Notes under the pieces: generated by a model
Told to the model about the DNA's origin: nothing
Database searches by the model: none
Seen by the model: only the letters and a program-made list of their open reading frames with translations
Position numbers and translations under genes: made by a program
In this document: positions 5,765-14,307 of the stretch, piece after piece
Position numbering within the stretch: the first letter of the stretch is position 1
Layout of the letters: every line of letters begins with the position of its first letter
NCBI GenBank assembly: GCA_945885485.1
Contig: CAMCYT010000046.1
Coordinates: 1-14,381, forward strand
Reading direction: 5' to 3'
DNA length: 14,381 nucleotides
Origin: Prosthecobacter debontii
Lineage (GTDB): Bacteria > Verrucomicrobiota > Verrucomicrobiia > Verrucomicrobiales > Akkermansiaceae

Positions 5765-6108
5765 ATCGCCGCCGTCACGAAATCGAAAACCGTGTTTCAT
5801 CATTTGCGATCTTTTCATTAGTCCTCGCCTTAGCTATCGGTGCGGTCGGAGGCGTGTTGCGGGTTTACTACCGCAACTGCCAGATCAAAGCCATGAGAGA
5901 TATCGATGTTGTTGAGCAACGCATCGAAAAACATCAGTTGGATATTCGCACGATCCAAATGCGTCAGGATCAGATTCTGAATCTATTTGCCATGCGCAAG
6001 ACACTTGAGGATTTAGGCACAAACCTACGTCCTATTCCACCCGGAGTTTCCGAAAAAGTCCGTCCTTCCGAGCCCAACGCCGTCGCCTCTTCGAATACCA
6101 ATCTGTGA
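5761..6108 (+). CDS. ftsL: FtsL-like small divisome membrane protein
   Basis: This 115-residue protein sits exactly where ftsL lies in dcw clusters, between rsmH and ftsI. It has a short charged N-terminus, one membrane helix (about residues 14-34), and an extracytoplasmic stretch (about residues 38-82) rich in Glu, Gln, Ile and Leu that fits a coiled coil (DIDVVEQRIEKHQLDIRTIQ), then a Pro-rich tail. FtsL of other bacteria has the same single-helix plus coiled-coil layout and pairs with FtsB and FtsQ to activate FtsWI. Sequence conservation in this family is poor, so the call rests on position and architecture. Its ATG overlaps the rsmH stop by four nt and its stop overlaps the ftsI GTG by three nt, which suggests translational coupling. 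Confidence 0.72.
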   Translation: MNRRRHEIENRVSSFAIFSLVLALAIGAVGGVLRVYYRNCQIKAMRDIDVVEQRIEKHQLDIRTIQMRQDQILNLFAMRKTLEDLGTNLRPIPPGVSEKVRPSEPNAVASSNTNL

Positions 6109-8018
6109 ATCGAGCTTTTCAAAACCGTTGCATCATCCTGTGTCTGGTTCTAGTAGCCCTACTCAGCGCACTGTCGGCGCGCCTCATTCAAATCCAACTC
6201 GTCGACCGCAAACGTTACGCGGAGTCCTCAGCCAAGGCTTATCATCGGATTGAACGGATTCCTGCGATTCGCGGAATGATTGTCGACCGCAACGAAGAAA
6301 CCATCGCGAAGAGCATTCCGGTATCCTCGATCTATGTGGATAAAAACCACTTACTCGATCCGAAGCTCGCCTCGTTCGGCCTGGCTTATGAGCAAGTCTC
6401 AAAGGAACCGGGTTGGGATGAATTGGAACCTGAAGATCAACTGAAGCGGATTCGAGTGGTGCGTGGTGACATTCTTTCAAGTGAGGAACCCGATATCATC
6501 GTTCAGAAACACATGGCTTATGCGATTAGCTTGCTTGCACGGCCTATCGGAATGCGTAAGGACGAGCTCCGGGGAAAAATCGAAGGAAGCAAAGCCAAGT
6601 GGTTTCCTATCGCAAAAGATATCCCCGACGATATCGCGGAGCGACTTCGTGAGATTGTGGACGAGAATCATATTGAGGGTTTTGTCTTTGAAAACTCGAT
6701 CAAGAGGTGGTACGCAAACCCCAAGATCGCAACTCATCTAACAGGATTTACTGGAGAGATCGAAGAACAGCTTGAGAATGGTCAGACATCCTACCGTATG
6801 GTCGGAAGGTTCGGAATCGAATCGGCAATGGAAGAATTTCTGGCAGGACGTGACGGTCGCCGTGAGCATCTTAGGGATGCACGTGGATTGGTTGTTCCCG
6901 GAAATTCCGGCAGTCTCCTTCCGCCAAGAGCGGGACTGAATGTTAAGCTCACGATTGATATCGGGATGCAAGCGATCATCGAGGAAGAACTTGATGCTGG
7001 CTTGGCAAAATATAAGTCCAAACAGGGTGCGGTGATTGTGATGGATCCCAACAATGGTGAAATTCTGGCGATGGTATCTCGGCCACATTTCGATCTCAAT
7101 CATAAGGAAAACCTCGCTGAAAATTCTTTCAACTACGCAATCCAAGCGAAGTATGAGGCGGGCTCTACGATTAAGATTATTCCAACTTCAGCGGCACTGC
7201 AGGAGCGATTGGTTACTCCGTTCACGGTGCTCCATTGTCCCAGTGTCATTCAGGAGTATAAATTTACGGTTGAGGACGGACATTCCAGTGGTATGCTGAC
7301 CTTTGAACAAATCATACAAAAATCTAACAATACTGGTTGTTGGAAACTTGCGAAGCAGCTCGGCGTGAAGCGATACTACGAATATGTTCACGCATACGGC
7401 TTTGGTAAGCGCACTGGAATTCAGCTCAGTGGTGAGAATCCAGGAACCGCGACGGTTCCAAAACTTCCTGTTGATTTTTCGCGCTCGTCTTACGGATATT
7501 TCATCGGAGTGACGCCGATTCAAATGGCTGCGGCTTATTCAGTGGTTGCTGGTGATGGTCGACTACTTCGTCCGAAAATCGTCAAATCCTTGATCGCAAA
7601 TGACGGCACGATCATCGAGGAATTTGAGACAGAAAGCCGTGGCCAAGTCATCTCACCAGAGACCGCTAAAAAGATGCGCAATGCCTTGCTTAAAGTCACG
7701 CAACTTGGCGGCACGGCCACTAAGGCTGCGGTTCCTGGTTACTTGGTCTGTGGTAAAACCGGTACAGCCATCAAACATGATCCAAAGCGTGGTGGTTATA
7801 TCGACGGAGGCTACGTGGTTTCCTTCGCTGGATTCATGCCTACGGATAAACCTGCGTTTGTTTGTTATGTCGTCATCGACGAACCGATGACCACCGAAGT
7901 TCCACGTTACGGCGGTCAGATCGCCGCACCGATTTTCTCAAACATCGCCCAACGACTTGCCACATACATGAATCTTCAACCCACCGAGCCGATCCCTAAA
8001 GCGGTCGCAAATCGGTAG
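6105..8018 (+). CDS. ftsI: Division transpeptidase FtsI (PBP3, class B penicillin-binding protein)
   Basis: FtsI cross-links peptidoglycan at the division septum in partnership with FtsW. The 637-residue protein starts with a short basic cytoplasmic tail and a membrane helix (about residues 9-27). A pedestal domain follows, containing RIPAIRGMIVDRN (about residues 51-63). The transpeptidase domain has all three active-site motifs: STIK with catalytic Ser354 and Lys357, SNN (407-409), and KTGT (551-554). There is no PASTA domain. It is longer than the Escherichia coli protein (588 residues), with extra sequence in the pedestal domain around residues 95-150. The start is GTG in a GTGA overlap with the ftsL-like stop; the adjacent hydrophobic helix supports that start. 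The last base of its TAG is the first base of the murE GTG. Confidence 0.95.
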   Translation: MNRAFQNRCIILCLVLVALLSALSARLIQIQLVDRKRYAESSAKAYHRIERIPAIRGMIVDRNEETIAKSIPVSSIYVDKNHLLDPKLASFGLAYEQVSKEPGWDELEPEDQLKRIRVVRGDILSSEEPDIIVQKHMAYAISLLARPIGMRKDELRGKIEGSKAKWFPIAKDIPDDIAERLREIVDENHIEGFVFENSIKRWYANPKIATHLTGFTGEIEEQLENGQTSYRMVGRFGIESAMEEFLAGRDGRREHLRDARGLVVPGNSGSLLPPRAGLNVKLTIDIGMQAIIEEELDAGLAKYKSKQGAVIVMDPNNGEILAMVSRPHFDLNHKENLAENSFNYAIQAKYEAGSTIKIIPTSAALQERLVTPFTVLHCPSVIQEYKFTVEDGHSSGMLTFEQIIQKSNNTGCWKLAKQLGVKRYYEYVHAYGFGKRTGIQLSGENPGTATVPKLPVDFSRSSYGYFIGVTPIQMAAAYSVVAGDGRLLRPKIVKSLIANDGTIIEEFETESRGQVISPETAKKMRNALLKVTQLGGTATKAAVPGYLVCGKTGTAIKHDPKRGGYIDGGYVVSFAGFMPTDKPAFVCYVVIDEPMTTEVPRYGGQIAAPIFSNIAQRLATYMNLQPTEPIPKAVANR

Positions 8019-9559
8019 TGTCTATCAAAAGCAAAATGCTACTTCGAAATCTCATTTCATCATCACAAAAAGTCACGATTGCAGGATCCGTGGATACGGA
8101 AATATCTGCCATCACGGCGGATTCACGGGAGGTTTCGAAAGGTAGTTTGTATGCAGCAATTCGTGGCACTTCGATCAACGGACATGACTTTATCAGCGAT
8201 GCTATCAAGGCTGGAGCCTCGGTCATTCTAGCAGAAATTGCACCTCCTGTGGATCTTCCAGCAAAGATCAGTTGGCTACACGTGGCTGATTCCAGAGATG
8301 CGCTCGCGCAAATTGCAGTTGGCTTTCATGGAAATCCTGCTGCGGAATTGAAGTTGGCAGGAGTGACCGGAACTAACGGTAAGACCACAATAGCGTTTCT
8401 TCTGCATCACATCATGAAGACAGAATGGCATCGTGCGGGTTTGCTCGGCACGATTCATGTTGATGATGGTGAAACGGTTACGGTTGCCAAACATACCACT
8501 CCAGGATCGATCGAGCTGAACGGGATTCTCAAAATGTTTCAAGACAATGCCTGCCGCGGTGCGGTGATGGAAGTTTCATCACATGGGATTCATCAAAAGC
8601 GTGTCGCGCATCTTGCCTTCGATGCCGCGATCTTTACGAATCTCACTCAGGACCATTTGGATTATCACGGCACGATTGAAAAATACATGGAAGCTAAAGC
8701 TTCATGGTTTCGAGACCTGGCTAGCAATCCAAATGGGAAAAAGCCGACCGCAGTGATCAATATCGATGATGCGCGTGGAAATGATCTAGCAAAAGAGCTT
8801 GATGGTAAAATGCCGCTTATCCGATACGGCTTTTCAGTAAATTCTGATTTCAGAGCTAATAATTTGCAACAAGGCCGTGATGGCATGACTTTTGAGCTTA
8901 CGGTTAAAGCCAGAACCTATCTCGTTCGTGCTCCTTTGATCGGACGTTTCAATGCTTACAATCTCCTCGCTGCAATCGCCGGAGCAACAGCCTGCGGTAT
9001 CAAGCCTCGCCAAGCGATTGCTGCTCTCGCTCTTTCACCACAAGTGCCGGGACGAATGGAAAATGTCGGAAATTCAGGTGGTGCCACAGTTTTTGTCGAC
9101 TACGCACACACACCGGATGCTTTGGAAAATGCATGCCGTACTCTGAAAGAACTCGATCCCCGTCGCTTGATCACCGTGTTTGGATGCGGTGGTGATCGCG
9201 ACAAAGGCAAGCGTCCGCTGATGGCTGCTGCGACTGCTCGTTTTAGCGATGTCATGGTCATCACTTCGGATAATCCACGTTCGGAAGATCCTGCAGAAAT
9301 CATCCGTGAAATCGAAAGAGGTCTGCCTAAACAATGCAATTTTATCAGTGTGTTAGATCGAGCGGAAGCGATTGAAGCTGCCGTTCAGAATGCGCTTTCC
9401 GGTGACATCATATTGATCGCTGGCAAAGGCCACGAGACCTACCAGCAATTCGCAGATCGCACGATTGATTTTGATGACCGGAAAAAAGCCGACTTCGCAT
9501 TGAGAAAACGCTCGGAAGCGATTGCCGAAATGCGTGCGAACCCTCCTCCGCGTTTCTAA
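8018..9559 (+). CDS. murE: UDP-MurNAc-L-Ala-D-Glu--meso-diaminopimelate ligase MurE
   Basis: MurE adds the third residue of the peptidoglycan stem peptide in the cytoplasm, using ATP. The 513-residue protein shows the Mur ligase order: an N-terminal UDP-binding domain (ADSREVSKGSLYAAI), the ATP-binding P-loop GVTGTNGKTT (Lys122), the EVSSHG and TNLTQDHLDYH motifs, the lysine expected to be carbamylated (K227 in YMEAKASW), and the C-terminal domain with FVDYAHTPDAL and FGCGGDRDKGKR. The DNPR motif (residues 418-421) is the one that selects meso-diaminopimelate rather than lysine. The GTG start overlaps the ftsI stop by one nt. An ATG at 8036, seven codons in and preceded by an A-rich stretch, is a possible alternative start. 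Confidence 0.96.
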   Translation: MSIKSKMLLRNLISSSQKVTIAGSVDTEISAITADSREVSKGSLYAAIRGTSINGHDFISDAIKAGASVILAEIAPPVDLPAKISWLHVADSRDALAQIAVGFHGNPAAELKLAGVTGTNGKTTIAFLLHHIMKTEWHRAGLLGTIHVDDGETVTVAKHTTPGSIELNGILKMFQDNACRGAVMEVSSHGIHQKRVAHLAFDAAIFTNLTQDHLDYHGTIEKYMEAKASWFRDLASNPNGKKPTAVINIDDARGNDLAKELDGKMPLIRYGFSVNSDFRANNLQQGRDGMTFELTVKARTYLVRAPLIGRFNAYNLLAAIAGATACGIKPRQAIAALALSPQVPGRMENVGNSGGATVFVDYAHTPDALENACRTLKELDPRRLITVFGCGGDRDKGKRPLMAAATARFSDVMVITSDNPRSEDPAEIIREIERGLPKQCNFISVLDRAEAIEAAVQNALSGDIILIAGKGHETYQQFADRTIDFDDRKKADFALRKRSEAIAEMRANPPPRF

Positions 9560-9573
9560 TTTTTTATCAAACC

Positions 9574-10935
9574 ATGAAACTCACAGCTCAATATATTTCT
9601 GAAATCCTCGATGCAAAAGTCGTCGCAGGTTCTGGTTCTGCGGAAGCGAATGGAGTATTCACTGATACGAGAAATCCCATGACTGCCGGGCTTTTCGTGG
9701 CGATTCGTGGAGAAAATTTCAATGGAGATCAGTTTGCCGTGTCGGCTTTGAATGCAGGAGCATCCATCGCTTTGGTGCAGAAATGGGAAGGCGGAGAATT
9801 AGGTTCCAATCAAGCGGTGATCGAAGTTCAGGATACGTTACTTGCCTTACAGCGTCTCGCGTATGCATGGCGGAGTCAGTTGGATATTCCTATCGTGTGT
9901 ATCACGGGATCGAATGGAAAAACCTCCACGAAAGATTTCACTACTTCCGTGCTTTCACAGAAATTTTCTGTAAACGCGACCAAAGGCAACCTGAATAATC
10001 ACATAGGATTGCCTCTCACTGTTTTAGCGACGACGCGGGATCACACGGCCGCTGTATTTGAAATCGGCATGAATCATTCTGGTGAACTCGCGCCGCTTTG
10101 TGAAATCGCTCGTCCGGAATACGGAATCATCACAAATATTGGTACGGCACATATCGAATTTCTCGGATCTCGCGAGGCAATTGCGGAGGAAAAATGCACG
10201 CTCGCTCGTTACCTTCCTGAGACCGGAATTTTATTCACGCCTGCAGGTTGTGACTTCAATGAGTATTTCCGGTCTAGAACAAGTGCCAAACTCATCCACG
10301 TTGGAAACGGACGTGGATTGGTTCGCGCTGAGAATCCAAGGCCACAGTCAGACGGAACATGGATTGATCTGGTCATCCAAGGCGAAGAGCCCTTCGAAGT
10401 ATTCATTCCAGTTTTGGGTAAACACATGATCACCAACGCTTTACTCGCCGCTGCATTGGGTTGGAAGTTAGGACTCAGTCCTGAACAAATCGCCCAAGGG
10501 CTGACATCGGTAAGTCTCACTTCAGGTCGCATGCGCCGCATCCAATGTGATGGGATCACCATCCTAGACGACACATACAATGCAAACCCAGAATCCATGG
10601 AAGCGGCATTGGATACGCTATGCGAAATGAAAGTGGCAGAAGGTGGTCAACGCATCGCAGTTCTCGGAAGAATGGGAGAGCTCGGACCATTCGCTACAGA
10701 GGCACATATACGCATTGGTAAACTCGCGAAATCCAAAGGCCTGCGCTTGATTGCTGTAGGTGACGGGGCGGAAAAAATTGCCACAGGAGGCGAGTCTATG
10801 CATCTACCAGACAGCCACAGCGCAGCAGAGTGGTTGAAATCTAATACTAATTCCGGCGACATCGTTCTCTTTAAGGGAAGTCGCTCAGCCGCCATTGAAA
10901 AAGTTCTTCAAACCGCCTTTCCAACCGCATGTTAA
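9574..10935 (+). CDS. murF: UDP-MurNAc-tripeptide--D-alanyl-D-alanine ligase MurF
   Basis: MurF joins the D-Ala-D-Ala dipeptide to the UDP-MurNAc-tripeptide, the last cytoplasmic peptide addition. The 453-residue length matches the family. Visible motifs are the N-terminal FTDTRNPMTAGLFVAIRGENFNG, the P-loop ITGSNGKTSTKD (Lys116), NLNNHIGLPLTVL, FEIGMNHSGEL, ITNIGTAHIEFLGS, the C-terminal DDTYNANPESMEAAL, AVLGRMGELG and LFKGSRSAAIEKVL. It starts 14 nt after the murE stop in the context atcaaaccATG without a Shine-Dalgarno sequence. It overlaps the start of mraY by seven nt. Confidence 0.96.
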   Translation: MKLTAQYISEILDAKVVAGSGSAEANGVFTDTRNPMTAGLFVAIRGENFNGDQFAVSALNAGASIALVQKWEGGELGSNQAVIEVQDTLLALQRLAYAWRSQLDIPIVCITGSNGKTSTKDFTTSVLSQKFSVNATKGNLNNHIGLPLTVLATTRDHTAAVFEIGMNHSGELAPLCEIARPEYGIITNIGTAHIEFLGSREAIAEEKCTLARYLPETGILFTPAGCDFNEYFRSRTSAKLIHVGNGRGLVRAENPRPQSDGTWIDLVIQGEEPFEVFIPVLGKHMITNALLAAALGWKLGLSPEQIAQGLTSVSLTSGRMRRIQCDGITILDDTYNANPESMEAALDTLCEMKVAEGGQRIAVLGRMGELGPFATEAHIRIGKLAKSKGLRLIAVGDGAEKIATGGESMHLPDSHSAAEWLKSNTNSGDIVLFKGSRSAAIEKVLQTAFPTAC

Positions 10936-12143
10936 CCGCTATTTACGATTTTTGGTACGCTGCTTTCCATGCTGAGATAGCCTCAGGCAAAGATGGCTGG
11001 GCGCATACGTTTTCTTTCCTTAATCTTTTTGGATACGTTACGTTCCGTGCCGCCACCGCCGGGCTGCTGGCGTTTACGATTTCGATCATTCTCGGGCCAT
11101 GGATCATTCGTAAATTGATTTCACTGAAAGTCGGACAACCCATCCGCACCGCTGAGGAAGTCCATAAACTCGCCGAACTCCATGGCGGAAAAATCGGCAC
11201 CCCGACCATGGGTGGAGTTCTCATTCTCGCGGCGGTATTAATCTCAACCTTGGTCTGTGCACGAATTTTCAATCCTTTCGTCGCGGTTTGCGCATGCACC
11301 ATGTGCGCATGTGGTTTATTAGGTTTTGTGGATGACTACACCAAGGTGAAAAAGAAAAATTCAGCGGGTGTCTCGAGCCGAACTAAGTTGTTCTGGCAGT
11401 TGGTCATCGCGTTGATTGCTTCAAGTTTCATCTATTTTAAACTGGAGATTTCGGGTTTCGGTGCGACCGCGCAGCAGATCCAAGACGGTGTCGCTGGATT
11501 CCGTTTGCGTGACACTCCAATCGGGATCGGCGAGATCTGCTTTCCGCTTTTCAAGACGCCTCTCGTTGATCTCGACATCTTGGTGATTCCGTTTTTCGTG
11601 CTGATCATTATCGGTTGTTCCAATGCGGTGAATCTAACCGACGGACTCGATGGACTTGCCACGGGCTGCACGATTTCAGTGGCGCTCAGTTATTCGATGC
11701 TCGCCTATCTCGCTGGACACTTTTTCATGGCGACCGAATATCTCGTGATCCCTCACAATCGTTATCTCGCAGAGCTTGCGGTTTTCCTCATGGCTCTGGC
11801 AGGTGCGTCTTTCGGCTTTCTCTGGTTCAACTGTCATCCGGCTAAAGTTTTCATGGGTGACACGGGATCGCTTGCCATCGGTGGAGCACTCGGCACAGCT
11901 GCGATTTGCACCAAGCAAGAGCTGCTGCTCGTTATCATTGGCGGAGTGTTCGTGATGGAGGCTCTATCCGTCATGCTTCAAGTCGGATCCTTTAAACTCC
12001 GAAAAAAACGCATCTTCAAAATGGCACCGATTCATCATCACTTCGAGTTGCTTGGGTGGCATGAATCACAAGTCATCATCCGATTTTGGATTCTATCCAT
12101 CATGCTCGCGCTGTTTGGAATCGCCTTACTTAAAATTGCCTAA
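10929..12143 (+). CDS. mraY: Phospho-MurNAc-pentapeptide transferase MraY
   Basis: MraY transfers phospho-MurNAc-pentapeptide from UDP to undecaprenyl phosphate at the inner face of the membrane, making lipid I. The 404-residue polytopic protein carries the family signatures: LNLFGYVTFRAATAG near the N-terminus, GTPTMGGVLI, the DDY motif (Asp135-Asp136), NAVNLTDGLDGLATG with Asp238 and Asp241, FMGDTGS (Asp311), and the His triad HHH at 369-371 in the last cytoplasmic loop. It is about 40 residues longer than the Escherichia coli enzyme (360). The extra length lies before the first helix, before GTPTMGG (AEEVHKLAELHGG), and in the loop around residues 175-220. The start codon lies inside the end of murF. 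Confidence 0.97.
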   Translation: MLTAIYDFWYAAFHAEIASGKDGWAHTFSFLNLFGYVTFRAATAGLLAFTISIILGPWIIRKLISLKVGQPIRTAEEVHKLAELHGGKIGTPTMGGVLILAAVLISTLVCARIFNPFVAVCACTMCACGLLGFVDDYTKVKKKNSAGVSSRTKLFWQLVIALIASSFIYFKLEISGFGATAQQIQDGVAGFRLRDTPIGIGEICFPLFKTPLVDLDILVIPFFVLIIIGCSNAVNLTDGLDGLATGCTISVALSYSMLAYLAGHFFMATEYLVIPHNRYLAELAVFLMALAGASFGFLWFNCHPAKVFMGDTGSLAIGGALGTAAICTKQELLLVIIGGVFVMEALSVMLQVGSFKLRKKRIFKMAPIHHHFELLGWHESQVIIRFWILSIMLALFGIALLKIA

Positions 12144-12149
12144 AAATTC

Positions 12150-13469
12150 ATGAACGAAAGCTTCAATATTTCTGGAAAGCACATCGCCGTATTTGGCGCT
12201 GGGCGTTCTGGTGTTGCGGCAGCGGCTCTGGCGTTGCGTGAAGGTGCGATAGTTTCCATGTGGGACCAGGGTGATCTTGAGGTGTTTAAAAACGTGCCTG
12301 TTGGTGTTGAAATTCACGCGGATCTGACGATCCGTGATGCGGAGAATTTCTCCGCGGACATGATCGTCCTCAGCCCGGGAATCGATACGTATTCGCCGTT
12401 AGTTCAGGCTTTCGCAGTTAAAGCTTATTTGATGGGGGAGACCGAATTCGCATCGAGATTCTATCGAGGTGAAATCATCGGGATCACGGGAACCAACGGA
12501 AAAACAACGACCACGGAGTTAGTTTCTCGGATTTTAAAAGAAGCAGGAAAAGGCGGAACGCCGTGCGGGAATTATGGCATGCCTTTATCTGAGGTGATCC
12601 TCGTTCCCGAAATTCCGGCGGCGGTTTCGTTAGAACTTTCTTCCTTTCAACTTGAGACGATTCAAACGTTGCATCCGCACGTTTCCATCTGGTTGAATTT
12701 CGCGCCGGATCACATGGACCGATATCCAACGGTTGAGGCCTACAAGAACGCCAAGCTCCGGATATTCGAAAATCAAACCAGAGCTGATACTGTGATCATG
12801 CGATTTGGTGAGGAGATTGGTCAGGTCGCGCCTAAAGTCATTACTTTTTCAACGGAGTCTGTGGACGCCGATTTCTACTCGGATGGAAAGACGATCATTC
12901 ACAAGAGTAATGTGATTTTAGATATCGAGGCCAAAACTGCGTTGCGCGGACTTCACAATGCTGAGAATGTCATGGCGGCGATCGCGGCTTGCATGGCATA
13001 CGGAATAGAAAGCGAAATCATATTTCGCGCGCTCGAAGGCTACGCACCGCCGCCGCATCGTTGTGAATTGGTCCGTACTCTAGATGGTGTTGAGTATCTC
13101 AATGATTCCAAAGCAACAAACTTACATGCGTTACAATGTGGGATACGTTCGCAAAGTCGTCCGGTAATTCTGATTGCTGGCGGTAAAGACAAAGGCTTGG
13201 ATTATACATCGGTGCTTCCTTTCTTGGAAAAACAAGTTATAGAAGTCATTACCTTCGGGGAGATTGCACATCCTCTGGCGAATCTTTTTAAAACGGTTGT
13301 CACTTGCTCCACGGTTTCAACTCTTGACCAAGCAGTTCACCATGCTCGTTCCGTCGCTCCGCGCGGCTCTACGGTTTTACTTTCTCCAGGGACGTCATCC
13401 TTTGATCAATTTAAAGGATACGAACACCGCGGAAACGTTTTCAGAGATATCGTCCAACAACTTCATTAA
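12150..13469 (+). CDS. murD: UDP-MurNAc-L-alanine--D-glutamate ligase MurD
   Basis: MurD adds D-glutamate to UDP-MurNAc-L-Ala. The 439-residue protein has an N-terminal Rossmann-like domain (VFGAGRSGVAAAALAL, about residues 14-29), the P-loop ITGTNGKTTTTELV (Lys118), SLELSSFQLET, the NFAPDHMDRY motif, AYKNAKLRIF with the lysine expected to be carbamylated, RGLHNAENVMAAIAA, and the C-terminal YLNDSKATN, AGGKDKG and LLSPGTSSFDQFKGYEHRG. All expected motifs are intact. It starts six nt after the mraY stop (context aaaaattcATG) and is followed after 20 nt by the LysM gene. Confidence 0.96.
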   Translation: MNESFNISGKHIAVFGAGRSGVAAAALALREGAIVSMWDQGDLEVFKNVPVGVEIHADLTIRDAENFSADMIVLSPGIDTYSPLVQAFAVKAYLMGETEFASRFYRGEIIGITGTNGKTTTTELVSRILKEAGKGGTPCGNYGMPLSEVILVPEIPAAVSLELSSFQLETIQTLHPHVSIWLNFAPDHMDRYPTVEAYKNAKLRIFENQTRADTVIMRFGEEIGQVAPKVITFSTESVDADFYSDGKTIIHKSNVILDIEAKTALRGLHNAENVMAAIAACMAYGIESEIIFRALEGYAPPPHRCELVRTLDGVEYLNDSKATNLHALQCGIRSQSRPVILIAGGKDKGLDYTSVLPFLEKQVIEVITFGEIAHPLANLFKTVVTCSTVSTLDQAVHHARSVAPRGSTVLLSPGTSSFDQFKGYEHRGNVFRDIVQQLH

Positions 13470-13489
13470 TCATTATTCTAACAAATCCT

Positions 13490-14272
13490 ATGAAACTCGA
13501 CCAAATTCCAACTCGTCGTAAACCGGTGCAAAAGACGGTTTATGCTCGTCTTTTCAACAGAACAAAATTCCGCAAGCAGCGCGCATCTGCAGCGACCGCA
13601 TCGCCTGAAGATTTCGACGATTCGGGTAGTAATATCTCGCGCTCGCTTTCGATTATTTTTGCGATCCATATTGTAGCGATCGGAATGATTTTCATCCACA
13701 AGCAGTATCTTTCCGGAAGAACCGCCGCGCCTACAGTTGCGAATCACGAGAAGGCCGTCCATACCGCTGCTGCCGCCGTATCACCAGAGCGAGCGGATCA
13801 ACTTTCAGAGCTGAGCACTGGAGTTAAGCCCTATATGGTGAAAAAAGGCGATAATTTCTCGATCATTGCGATCAAGTTTGCTGTCGACGAAGCCGAGCTT
13901 CGCAAGTTGAATCGCGGAACTGAAGTCCGTGCGGGTGCTGTGGTCCGCATTCCACAAGCGAAACGTATTGTTGCAACTGAGCCACCTGAAGTTGAGGCGA
14001 TTCGCAATCAAGCTATACCAAATGAATCCGAGCACGGGTTAGTTGAAATTTTGCCCAATGCAAACGGCACCCAGAACACTGCAAGTTTGCCCAACGCGAT
14101 ACCAAGAGCTGTACCAACTGGTGCAGCAGGAAATACCCACACGGTAAAACCTGGTGAGAGCGTCTGGAGAATTTCGAAACAATATAACCTGACCGAGAAA
14201 GAACTGATGAGCTTGAACGGGATCACCGATCCAGGCAAACTCAAAGCAGGTCAGGTGCTTAAAATTCATTAA
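13490..14272 (+). CDS. Membrane-anchored protein with two LysM domains
   Basis: The 260-residue protein has a basic cytoplasmic N-terminus (residues 1-50), one membrane helix (about 52-70), and an extracytoplasmic part with two LysM modules. The first is at about residues 114-155 (YMVKKGDNFSIIAIKF ... VRIP) and the second at the C-terminus, 217-260 (HTVKPGESVWRISKQY ... VLKIH). A Pro/Asn/Ala-rich linker lies between them. LysM modules bind the N-acetylglucosamine parts of peptidoglycan. No hydrolase or peptidase domain is present, so it is probably a wall-binding scaffold or division factor rather than an enzyme. It lies between murD and ftsW, which links it to septal wall synthesis. It starts in the context aaatcctATG. 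A specific divisome role is inference from position. Confidence 0.88.
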   Translation: MKLDQIPTRRKPVQKTVYARLFNRTKFRKQRASAATASPEDFDDSGSNISRSLSIIFAIHIVAIGMIFIHKQYLSGRTAAPTVANHEKAVHTAAAAVSPERADQLSELSTGVKPYMVKKGDNFSIIAIKFAVDEAELRKLNRGTEVRAGAVVRIPQAKRIVATEPPEVEAIRNQAIPNESEHGLVEILPNANGTQNTASLPNAIPRAVPTGAAGNTHTVKPGESVWRISKQYNLTEKELMSLNGITDPGKLKAGQVLKIH

Positions 14273-14307
14273 TTTTGATCTATAACCGTCTCTAGAAACT
14301 TTCATTT

